Shown here: one piece after another, positions 23,890 through 30,600 of the stretch
Layout: each line of letters begins with the position of its first letter
Position numbering within the stretch: the stretch's first letter is position 1
Assembly: GCA_035292585.1 (NCBI GenBank)
Contig: DATDPU010000163.1
Location: forward strand, 1-64,000
Reading direction: 5' to 3'
DNA length: 64,000 nt
Source: DASSFZ01 sp035292585
GTDB lineage: Bacteria; Chloroflexota; Anaerolineae; Fen-1058
Notes under the pieces: model-generated
What the model was told of the DNA's origin: nothing
Seen by the model: only the letters and a program-made list of their open reading frames with translations
Databases searched by the model: none
Program-made: the position numbers and the translations under genes

Positions 23890-25235
23890 ACCTGGCGCGA
23901 CGGCGTAGAACAGAGATTAGGGGTTGGCGATTAATCGCCAATCCCCAATCTCTAATCTCCCTCTTTCTCTTAGCCCTCATTATCTTTGCGCCCCTCGCGC
24001 TCGTCTACGCCCAAGCCGCTACCCCAACCGTCTACGTCGTCCAACCCGGCGATACACTGTTCAGCATCGCTCGCCGTTTCAATATCTCACTCTCCGAGCT
24101 GGCCCAGTTCAACGGGCTGCTGAATCCCAACCTAATCTACGTCGGCCAGACGATCAAGATACCCTCATCGGGTCAAGCCGCCTCGCCGTCAAACACACCT
24201 ACACCCGCTGCGCCGGAGGCGAATTACCGCGTCCACATCGTCCAGCCGAGTGAAAACCTGTTCCGCATCTCGCTGCGCTATGGCGTCAGTGTTCAGGCCA
24301 TCGCCGCCGCCAACCACCTCGGCAGCACGACGCTGATCTTCGTCGGTCAGCAATTGAGCATACCGATCAGCGGCGACGCGACAGCCGATGCGCCAATCGC
24401 CCGGTCGACCGTTCCCCTCCCGGAACCCTTCCTCACTTTCGATGTAGGCCCCTTGCCCGTCACGCAAGGCGATCTCGTCTCCGTCAAGATTCGCACGCGC
24501 GAGCCGGTCACCCTCCGTGGCCTGTTTATCGATTGGTCGATCCCCTTTGCGAAGGCAGGCGACACCTACTATGGTCTGGTCGGCGTATCGGCCAGCCCGG
24601 TCGACGGCCCGCTGCCCGGCCTCTACCCGCTCAACGTCACCGCCACCGATGCGCGCGGCGCGCAGGTGACCGTCAGCGCCAGCGTGCAGGTGGCGTCCGG
24701 CCGGTATAATTCTGAATACATCGATCTGCCGCCCGATCGACAGGGGCTGCTCGACCCCGAGCTGCTCGCCGCCGAGCGCAACAAGCTCAACGCCGTGTGG
24801 ACGATCTTCAACCCGACGCGCTATTGGAGCGGCCCATTCGGCCTACCGATTGCCGACTATCGCAAGATCAGCTCGCCGTTCGGCACGCGCCGGTCATATA
24901 ACGGCGGGCCGTTCTCGTCGTATCACGAAGGCACCGACTTCTCCGCAGTGGGTGGCACGCCGGTCAATGCGCCCGCCAACGGGGTTATCGTCTTGGCCGA
25001 GCCGCTGACCGTGCGCGGCAACGCCATCCTCATCGATCACGGCTGGGGCGTATACACCGGTCTCTACCATCTCTCGTCGATCGATGTCGTGGTCGGCCAG
25101 GAAGTGAAGCAGGGGGATTTCATTGGCCGGGTCGGCGGCACCGGCCTATCGACCGGCCCGCACCTGCATTGGGACATCCGTATCCGCAGTCTCAACGTCG
25201 ATCCCCTGCAGCTGACGCGACAGGCGCTGCCCTAG
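23883..25235 (+). CDS. LysM-containing M23 metallopeptidase
   Basis: The 450-residue protein starts with GTG at 23883, overlapping the DUF192 stop. It has a signal segment (about 22-45), LysM 1 (about 50-95), LysM 2 (about 117-160), a beta-rich domain (190-275) and an M23 lysostaphin-type peptidase domain (about 330-445) with zinc ligands in YHEGTDFS and HLHWD. It would cleave peptidoglycan cross-bridges or act as an EnvC-like factor. Residues 10-24 (TEIRGWRLIANPQSL), just before the hydrophobic signal core, are encoded by a palindromic insertion. Confidence 0.88.
   Translation: MLNLARRRRTEIRGWRLIANPQSLISLFLLALIIFAPLALVYAQAATPTVYVVQPGDTLFSIARRFNISLSELAQFNGLLNPNLIYVGQTIKIPSSGQAASPSNTPTPAAPEANYRVHIVQPSENLFRISLRYGVSVQAIAAANHLGSTTLIFVGQQLSIPISGDATADAPIARSTVPLPEPFLTFDVGPLPVTQGDLVSVKIRTREPVTLRGLFIDWSIPFAKAGDTYYGLVGVSASPVDGPLPGLYPLNVTATDARGAQVTVSASVQVASGRYNSEYIDLPPDRQGLLDPELLAAERNKLNAVWTIFNPTRYWSGPFGLPIADYRKISSPFGTRRSYNGGPFSSYHEGTDFSAVGGTPVNAPANGVIVLAEPLTVRGNAILIDHGWGVYTGLYHLSSIDVVVGQEVKQGDFIGRVGGTGLSTGPHLHWDIRIRSLNVDPLQLTRQALP
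23912..23953. repeat. 42-bp palindrome inside the M23 peptidase gene
   Basis: AGAGATTAGGGGTTGGCGATT is followed directly by its reverse complement with two mismatches over 21 bp. It occupies codons 10-24 and lengthens the n-region of the signal peptide without breaking the frame. Confidence 0.75.
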
Positions 25236-25276
25236 CATCGCCGCAAGCCGACTCGATCTCATCACCCCAAACACAA

Positions 25277-25303
25277 AGGCCGGCAAGCGCCGGCCTCTCG
25301 TTA
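25277..25303. terminator. Bidirectional terminator-like hairpin
   Basis: AGGCCGGC and GCCGGCCT (25277-25284, 25289-25296) form a perfect 8-bp stem with loop AAGC, followed by TCTCGTT. It lies between the convergent M23 peptidase and DUF2007 genes. Confidence 0.6.
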
Positions 25304-25319
25304 AGGTGGGTACTCACCC

Positions 25320-25598
25320 TTACTCCAACTCGTCGTCGTCCTCGCTCGCAATCGCATCGTCCGCGTCAACCGCGATCAATTCCCGCGCCGCCTCGGCCAT
25401 TTCAATCGGCACCAACACGCGCACCTCGCCCAGCCCATCGACGGTGAGGGCGAACACCTGGCCGATCGGTTCGTAATCCAACAGCACCGGGATACCGGAT
25501 GCCTCCAACCGGCCCTTGATCACTTGCGCCTTCAACATCCCCGCAGCGCGGTAGATGGTCTCCAATCCCTCACGCTTCACGTGGCGCGGCCCGAACAT
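25320..25598 (-). CDS. DUF2007-like protein
   Basis: The 92-residue protein matches the DUF2007 pattern of small ferredoxin-fold proteins (LKAQVIKGRLEASGIPVLLDYE...VRVLVPIEMAEAARELIA), with an acidic C-terminus (DDAIASEDDDELE). Such proteins are annotated as putative signal-transducing proteins, without firm function. Start 25598 has GGAGG 8 bases upstream and the promoter at 25645-25673 behind it. Confidence 0.75.
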   Translation of the reverse strand: MFGPRHVKREGLETIYRAAGMLKAQVIKGRLEASGIPVLLDYEPIGQVFALTVDGLGEVRVLVPIEMAEAARELIAVDADDAIASEDDDELE

Positions 25599-25644
25599 GT
25601 TTGCCCTCCTGCTCCCACCCGCGATACCGCCTTCGTTGCTCGAC

Positions 25645-25673
25645 AGTATAGCACAGCCGCCGCCCGTCATCAA
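25645..25673 (-). promoter_or_regulatory. Promoter of the DUF2007 gene
   Basis: On the minus strand TTGATG (25673-25668) and TATACT (25650-25645) are 17 bp apart, about 47 bp upstream of the DUF2007 start. Confidence 0.6.
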
Positions 25674-25696
25674 TTGGGCCGCGCGCAGTTTTCTTG

Positions 25697-25705
25697 TGGT
25701 ATAAT
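25697..25705 (+). promoter_or_regulatory. Extended -10 promoter (TGGTATAAT)
   Basis: TGG directly before TATAAT gives an extended -10 element, about 49 bp upstream of the GTG at 25754. The same GTGGTATAATC sequence recurs at 27364, before the next gene of the cluster. Confidence 0.55.
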
Positions 25706-25753
25706 CCCCGCGCAGCAATTCTTCGTTTGTTCGATCCTCAGGAGATCCGATCA

Positions 25754-27307
25754 GTGATTCAACGCATCACGCAGTCGCCCGAGTATTGGGCCAGGTTCAC
25801 CATTCAGTCCGATGATTTAGACTATTCGCTCAATCTGTTTCTCGATGATGAACTGCCGCGCTCCATCGATGAGCTGGCGTTAGAACTGGTACGCTATCGC
25901 ACCCAGCGCGAAGAGGCCGCGCTGAGCCGCGAGCTCATTAAAGGCAGCCTGTACCAACCCAAGGGCAGCTATGCTCTCGGTGAGCAGATCGTCTTCCCCA
26001 CGTTCGATTTCGCCGTCGGCAAAGTCACCGCCGTCCGCGCCGGCGTCAACCCTGAAATTGGCCTGTTCACAGTGATTCACGTTGAGATGCCGGATGGCCG
26101 CACGCGCGAGTTCGCAGCCGAGTATCCCTTGCCGCATCGCCTCAACGCCGACAGCCTCCTGGCCGACGAGCAGGCCCTGCTCTCACCCGAGGAACTCTAC
26201 ACCCGCCATGGCAAGGGCGTCAAAGAACAGCTCGCCGATAAGCTGGAGACGTCCCCCGATTTTGTGCGGCTGGCGGGCAAATGGTTTCCACGCAGTCTGA
26301 TCGCCGATGTCAACGTCGGCCACCTGAACCTGGCCGAAGCCGTGCTCGACATGCACCAGGGCGGCCCGCTGCCGACCGAAGCCTTGCTCAAAGACATCGG
26401 CATGCCGACCCAGATCAACCGTCACCTGCAAATCTTCTCGCTGAACTACGCGCTCAACCAAGATGAGCGGTTTGACGAAGTCGGCCCGGCCGGCGAGGTC
26501 CTCTGGTTCCTGCGCCGCCTCGAACCGCCCGAAGTGCTGTACCAACCGCCGCGCTTGATCGCCAAAGATGCGCCCCACGATCGAACGCGGCTCGACGCGG
26601 GCCTCCTCCGCATCGAGCGCCAGCTCGACGATGAACTCTCGGCGGCGCCCGCGCCCGACGAACCCTACGACGAAGTCAATTTCGTCCTGATCTACCCGCA
26701 TCGGCGCGTGGGGACGGTGCCGCTCTCGCCGCGCACCGCCAGGCTCTTCCCGACCGGCCGCACGCACCGCATCCGCTTCATGTTTGAAGACGCGCGCACG
26801 GGTCAGCGCTGGCCGGGTTGGGTCGTGGGAGAACACGCTTACGCCTTCGGGCTGGATACCTGGTACGAGGCGAACGAAGTGCCGGCCGGCGCCCATGTCC
26901 AGCTGCGCCGGGGCGACGAGCCAGGGATTGTCGTCGTCGACCTGCAGGGGCGGCGCCCCAAGCGTGAATGGGTGCGTGTCGCGCAGGTCAAAGAGCGGCG
27001 CATCACCTTCGAGATGCTCAAGCGCCAGATTGTGTGCGACTACGACGAGCAAATGATTGTCGCCGTCGACGATATCGCCGCTATCGACGAAGCCTGGCTC
27101 CGCGCCGAGAATCGGGGCCTGCCTGATCTCATCAGCGAGTTCTTCCCCGAACTGGCGAAGCTCAGCCCGCAAGGCACCGTGCATGCCAAGTCGCTGTATG
27201 CCGCGATCAATATCTTGCGCCGCATCGCGCCGGCTCCGCTCTTCGCCGCGTGGAGCGCGCACCCGGCGGTGCAGATCGTCGGCGATGGCTACGCCGTCTC
27301 GCGCTGA
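25754..27307 (+). CDS. Conserved-looking protein of unknown function, 517 aa
   Basis: I do not recognise a family. The protein is soluble, with no signal or membrane segment. It is acidic at the N-terminus (DYSLNLFLDDELPRSIDELALELV) and helical in the first 160 residues; a beta-rich C-terminal half includes RIRFMFEDARTGQRWPGWVVGEHAYAFGL-type strands. The GTG start at 25754 is chosen because AGGAGA lies 8 bases upstream; the frame upstream lacks a ribosome site. It heads a four-gene plus-strand set with a winged-helix-like protein, a MoaD-like protein and a deoxyribosyltransferase-like protein. Confidence 0.7.
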   Translation: MIQRITQSPEYWARFTIQSDDLDYSLNLFLDDELPRSIDELALELVRYRTQREEAALSRELIKGSLYQPKGSYALGEQIVFPTFDFAVGKVTAVRAGVNPEIGLFTVIHVEMPDGRTREFAAEYPLPHRLNADSLLADEQALLSPEELYTRHGKGVKEQLADKLETSPDFVRLAGKWFPRSLIADVNVGHLNLAEAVLDMHQGGPLPTEALLKDIGMPTQINRHLQIFSLNYALNQDERFDEVGPAGEVLWFLRRLEPPEVLYQPPRLIAKDAPHDRTRLDAGLLRIERQLDDELSAAPAPDEPYDEVNFVLIYPHRRVGTVPLSPRTARLFPTGRTHRIRFMFEDARTGQRWPGWVVGEHAYAFGLDTWYEANEVPAGAHVQLRRGDEPGIVVVDLQGRRPKREWVRVAQVKERRITFEMLKRQIVCDYDEQMIVAVDDIAAIDEAWLRAENRGLPDLISEFFPELAKLSPQGTVHAKSLYAAINILRRIAPAPLFAAWSAHPAVQIVGDGYAVSR

Positions 27308-27364
27308 AAGAGCTGCGTCCCGCGACCGTTCTACGCGGCGCGACGCCGGAAGCCGGCAGGTTAG

Positions 27365-27373
27365 TGGTATAAT
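27365..27373 (+). promoter_or_regulatory. Extended -10 promoter (TGGTATAAT)
   Basis: TGG-TATAAT at 27365-27373, 49 bp before the ATG at 27422. The predicted transcription start (about 27380) falls inside the hairpin at 27375-27403. Confidence 0.55.
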
Positions 27374-27374
27374 C

Positions 27375-27403
27375 ACTCGCGGCATACCCTGCCGCGAGTT
27401 TTT
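27375..27403 (+). terminator. Terminator-like hairpin at the promoter, between two genes
   Basis: ACTCGCGGCA (27375-27384) and TGCCGCGAGT (27390-27399) form a perfect 10-bp stem with a 5-nt loop, followed by T-run TTTTT. It can terminate transcripts from the upstream 517-aa gene while the promoter overlapping its left edge restarts transcription. Confidence 0.7.
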
Positions 27404-27421
27404 GATCGAAGGAACACGCTC

Positions 27422-27865
27422 ATGTCGATTTCGCCCAAGCTGTCTCGCCTGATCAAGCCAACACTCGACACACCTTTTCATATCGACTATGAATGGTGGC
27501 GGCGGGAGGGGCGCGATCTGCGCGCCTATTTGCTCAGCCAGATACCCGCCGAGGTGCGCGATGCTTACGCCGAACTGGACGACGATGCGCTGGTCGACTC
27601 GGTCGATCCGGAGACCGGCGAAGTGAAGCAGGAAGATGGCCTGCTGCTGCGCGTGCGCTCGATCGCCAAACAGCAAGCCGATTTTGTCAACGATCGCACG
27701 TCGATTATCGATGCCGTCTTCCGCACCTTTTTGATCAACAACAACCAGCCGCTCACCGCCTACGATCTATCGCGGCACTTGAACCGTGACGCCACCCTGA
27801 TTCTGCGCACGCTGGCCGGCAGCCAGGTATACAAAGGGTTGCGTCCGGTGGTGGAGAAAAACTGA
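27422..27865 (+). CDS. Unknown protein with winged-helix-like C-terminus, 147 aa
   Basis: No family is recognised. The first 90 residues are acidic and helical (FHIDYEWWRREGRDLRAYLL, PETGEVKQEDGLLLRV). The last 45 (FLINNNQPLTAYDLSRHL, DATLILRTLAGSQVYKGLRPV) have the helix-turn-helix-wing pattern of small DNA- or RNA-binding domains. AAGGAA lies 8-9 bases before the ATG. It precedes the MoaD-like gene by 2 bp, so the two are cotranscribed. Confidence 0.65.
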   Translation: MSISPKLSRLIKPTLDTPFHIDYEWWRREGRDLRAYLLSQIPAEVRDAYAELDDDALVDSVDPETGEVKQEDGLLLRVRSIAKQQADFVNDRTSIIDAVFRTFLINNNQPLTAYDLSRHLNRDATLILRTLAGSQVYKGLRPVVEKN

Positions 27866-27867
27866 GC

Positions 27868-28107
27868 GTGCCGGTCACCGTCAAGCTGCACGGCATCCTG
27901 CGCGATTACCGCCCGTCCGGCCTCAAAGGCGACGTGCTCCCCTGCGAGCTTGAAGCGCGGACCACCATCCGGGACATCGCCGAGCGCATCGGCATCCCAC
28001 GTAAGGTTCTGCATGCTGCCTTTGTGAACGACGAGCAAGTGGGTCTGGATACCGTCCTCAAGGATGGCGACTTTCTAAGATTGTTCCCGCCGGTGGTTGG
28101 AGGGTGA
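27868..28107 (+). CDS. MoaD/ThiS-like sulfur-carrier (ubiquitin fold) protein
   Basis: The 79-residue protein has a beta-grasp pattern and ends in GG (FPPVVGG), the C-terminus that is adenylated and thiocarboxylated in MoaD, ThiS and related carriers. It starts with GTG at 27868, 2 bp after the upstream stop. No E1-like activating enzyme, MoaE or thiazole synthase is next to it, so the acceptor is unknown. Confidence 0.75.
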   Translation: MPVTVKLHGILRDYRPSGLKGDVLPCELEARTTIRDIAERIGIPRKVLHAAFVNDEQVGLDTVLKDGDFLRLFPPVVGG

Positions 28108-28550
28108 GGGTGCGCATCTTCATCGCCGGTATCATGCAAGGCTCGCGCCGCGAGAAAAGCATTGCCGCACAAGACTATCGGGCGCAGCTGACCCAGGTAT
28201 TGCGCCGGCACCTCGACGACGTCGATATCATCGATCCCTTCGTGCTGCATCCGCAGAGCGTAACGTATACGCCTGAAGTGGCGCGTCAAACCCTGCTGGC
28301 GTTGGCCGAAGAAGCCGGAGACGCCGATGTTTTGATCGCCTTCGTGCCGGAAGCCAGCATGGGCACGGCGATTGAAATGTGGCGGGCGTACTGCCGGCAG
28401 CGCCTCATCTATACCATCTCGCCGCTCAACGAGAACTGGGTCGTCCGCTCGTTATCGACGCGCGTGTTTCCCACGCCTGAAGCGTTTATGGCGTTTGTGG
28501 CTTCGGGCGAGTTTCGGCGCGCCATCGAAAGCGCACGCACGCCCCCGTAG
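28104..28550 (+). CDS. Nucleoside 2-deoxyribosyltransferase-like protein
   Basis: The 148-residue protein has the N-terminal strand and loop RIFIAGIMQGSRREKS and the C-terminal PEASMGTAIEMWRAYCRQ, which corresponds to the catalytic Glu and GTA-x-E region of the deoxyribosyltransferase fold. The reaction cannot be fixed. GTG at 28104 overlaps the previous stop (GTGA). The TAG stop lies inside the following tRNA gene, a 10-bp overlap. Confidence 0.65.
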   Translation: MRVRIFIAGIMQGSRREKSIAAQDYRAQLTQVLRRHLDDVDIIDPFVLHPQSVTYTPEVARQTLLALAEEAGDADVLIAFVPEASMGTAIEMWRAYCRQRLIYTISPLNENWVVRSLSTRVFPTPEAFMAFVASGEFRRAIESARTPP

Positions 28551-28613
28551 CTCAATGGACAGAGCAGCAGCCTTCTAAGCTGTTGGTTGCCCGTTCGAGT
28601 CGGGCCGGGGGCG
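28541..28613 (+). tRNA. tRNA-Arg (anticodon TCT)
   Basis: Acceptor GCCCCCG pairs with CGGGGGC; discriminator base G. The anticodon stem GCAGC/GCTGT encloses loop CTTCTAA with anticodon TCT, and the T arm is GCCCG-TTCGAGT-CGGGC. CCA is not encoded. Its first ten bases carry the end and stop codon of the upstream gene. Confidence 0.93.
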
Positions 28614-28951
28614 CACACATCGGGGAGAGCGGCAAACGTCAGGGCCTAAATCTGGCGGTTGTCCGCTCTCTCCGTGAGCTTGGTGTAGTTACCAGTGTAG
28701 TCATGTCGCCAAATCTGCCATCGCACCCGCGCCAAGGCATCACTAAAGGTTGGCTGGGCTTGTGATACCAGGCGGTCTGGCGAACCGGCAGTTTGCGCCG
28801 CCGTGCATGCCGATGCGCCAGCAGGGTCACCAAGCCTGTCGCTAAAGCGCTCCCGGCGCATAACGTCAGATTGAATCTTGTGGCGGATCGATATCGCAAG
28901 GGGCTCGAAGAACACTAACCGGTGGGGGCTTGGATTCGCTTCGGAGCATCT
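28614..28951. other. 338-bp gap after the tRNA with one hairpin
   Basis: GAGAGCGG (28625-28632) and CCGCTCTC (28663-28670) form an 8-bp inverted repeat shortly after the tRNA; GCGGCAAACGTCAGGGC inside it resembles the right end of an attC site. The remainder shows no convincing gene. Being next to a tRNA and before the attC-like region, it may be a boundary of acquired DNA. Confidence 0.35.
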
Positions 28952-29503
28952 ATGACCAAGCAAACGTACTTAATCGAACGATTGGTTTTACCAGCGGGTG
29001 ACTCCGATCTCCGAGCTCTCGCTCAGCTTCTGGTAGACGCGGTGGAGTCTGGAGCTGCCGTGAGTTTTCTCGCGCCTCTCCCGCTCGCGCGCGCTGAAGA
29101 CTGGTGGCGCAGCACCATTTCTGCATCCCACGCCCGCGCCATCTTCCTCGTCGCTCGCGATGCCGAAGAGATCGTGGGGACCGTCCAACTCCATCCGGCC
29201 TGGGCGCCGAACCAGCCGCATCGCGCGGAGATTGCGAAGTTGCTGGTACATCGCCGGAGCCGCCGCACGGGTCTGGGCACTCAACTGATGTACACCATTG
29301 AGGACGCGGCGCGGCGCGCCGGGTTTAGCCTTTTAACGCTGGACGCGAAGCGGGGAGCCGTGGCGGAGTACTTGTATCGGCATATCGGATGGATCCCTGC
29401 GGGGACGATCCCCAGGTATGCCCTCGATCCGGACGGAACCCTGCATGACGCGGTGATCTTCTACAAGGAATTGAATCAAGCCGACGAATCAGGGGCTGGC
29501 TAA
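28952..29503 (+). CDS. GNAT-family N-acetyltransferase
   Basis: The 183-residue protein has the GNAT acetyl-CoA motif A as AEIAKLLVHRRSRRTGLGTQLMYTI (R-x-x-G-x-G near 110-118) and motif B in LLTLDAKRGAVAEYLYRHIGW. The substrate is unknown; small-molecule or antibiotic acetylation are options for such cassette-borne enzymes. ATG at 28952 has GGAG 6 bases upstream. The TAA stop is part of the attC-like site's left core, typical of integron cassettes. Confidence 0.85.
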   Translation: MTKQTYLIERLVLPAGDSDLRALAQLLVDAVESGAAVSFLAPLPLARAEDWWRSTISASHARAIFLVARDAEEIVGTVQLHPAWAPNQPHRAEIAKLLVHRRSRRTGLGTQLMYTIEDAARRAGFSLLTLDAKRGAVAEYLYRHIGWIPAGTIPRYALDPDGTLHDAVIFYKELNQADESGAG

Positions 29504-29556
29504 CCAGCGCACGCAGCCGACGAGCGCCGCCCGCGGTTGAGCGGCAGACGTTAGCC
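29498..29556 (+). other. Integron attC-like site 1
   Basis: GGCTAAC (29498-29504) and GTTAGCC (29550-29556) are perfect complements. Between them CGCACGCAGCCGAC and GCGGTTGAGCGGCAGAC can form the imperfect inner stem with unpaired bases seen in attC sites. Length 59 nt. The upstream gene's stop codon lies in the left core and the next gene starts 34 bp after the right core. Confidence 0.55.
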
Positions 29557-29589
29557 CCTCGCAGTGAAAATCCTCATCAGGAAACACAC

Positions 29590-30360
29590 ATGACAGAGAC
29601 ACAGCCATCGTTTACACTCTCCGGCCAAGTGGCGCTCGTCACTGCCTCCGCCAAAGGCATCGGTAAGGCTTGTGCATTGGCTTTAGCTCAAGCCGGCGCC
29701 GATATCATTCTCGGTCTCAGGCAGAAAACCACGGGACAGGCGTTGGTCCAGCAAATCCAGCAGCTGGGCCGGGAAGCCCTGCCGGTGCAGATGGACGTCA
29801 CCCAAATGGACGAAATTGTCGAGGCCGTCCAGACGGGCTTGCAACACTTCAAGCATATTGATATCTTGGTGAACAATGCCGGCATCGGCGCACCCAACCC
29901 GGCTGAACGCGTGACCGAACGGGACTTCGATGACACCCTGGCCGTCAATCTCAAAGGGACCTTCTTCACCGCGCAGGCTGTGGGCAAGGTAATGATTCGT
30001 CAGCGGCGGGGGCGTATCATCAACATCAGTTCTCAAGCCGGTTTCGTCGCGCTGCCCACTGAATCGGTCTATTGCATGACGAAGGCAGCGATTTCGCACT
30101 TGACCAAGTGCCTGGCTCTGGAATGGGCACGCTACCATATCACGGTGAATGCGGTAGCGCCCACCTTCATTACCACGCCCGGGACGAAGAAGTGGTTAGA
30201 TGATCCTGCCTTTCGCGCCTCGGTGCGCAAGCGAATACCGCTGGGGCGCATTGGGGACCCACAGGAGGTGGCGGGGCCGGTGGTGTTTTTGGCCTCGCCC
30301 GCGGCCGCACTCATCACGGGCGCGACGCTCATGATTGATGGGGGCTGGACCATCCAATAG
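29590..30360 (+). CDS. Short-chain dehydrogenase/reductase (SDR)
   Basis: The 256-residue enzyme has the cofactor loop TASAKGIGKA (residues 18-27), NNAG, the catalytic Ser in INISSQAG and Tyr-x-x-x-Lys in YCMTK, and a C-terminal GATLMIDGGW as in FabG-like SDRs. It is an NAD(P)(H)-dependent alcohol/carbonyl oxidoreductase; the substrate is unknown. AGGAA lies just before the ATG. It is bracketed by two attC-like sites, so it looks like a mobile cassette. Confidence 0.88.
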   Translation: MTETQPSFTLSGQVALVTASAKGIGKACALALAQAGADIILGLRQKTTGQALVQQIQQLGREALPVQMDVTQMDEIVEAVQTGLQHFKHIDILVNNAGIGAPNPAERVTERDFDDTLAVNLKGTFFTAQAVGKVMIRQRRGRIINISSQAGFVALPTESVYCMTKAAISHLTKCLALEWARYHITVNAVAPTFITTPGTKKWLDDPAFRASVRKRIPLGRIGDPQEVAGPVVFLASPAAALITGATLMIDGGWTIQ

Positions 30361-30373
30361 AACTTACGCCAGA

Positions 30374-30516
30374 GCCTAACCCCCCATCCTCCAACCTCCG
30401 ACCCTCCAGGTCGAGGGCGGGTGAGCCGGAACTACGTGAAGCCAGCCGACCGCGCCGCAGTCTGAGGAATCTGGCCTTGTCTGGAATCTCTTGACAGAGT
30501 AGACTTACCGTTAGGC
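30374..30516 (+). other. Integron attC-like site 2
   Basis: GCCTAAC (30374-30380) fits the consensus R-Y-Y-Y-A-A-C and is perfectly complementary to GTTAGGC (30510-30516). The 143-nt length is at the long end of attC sites. Internal pairing is less clear than in site 1, so confidence is lower. Confidence 0.42.
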
Positions 30517-30600
30517 GCACCTGGCCTGCTGTCATTCGGGCTTTTCCCTCATGCCACTGCCGGGATAACGGGCGGCACATAACAAGTGTCTGAGGCGTTT

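Noticed and set aside
26183..27676. Long open frame on the minus strand opposite the 517-aa gene
   Set aside because: It is a GC-rich antisense shadow: no homology, no ribosome site, and the plus-strand gene has a start signal and promoter.
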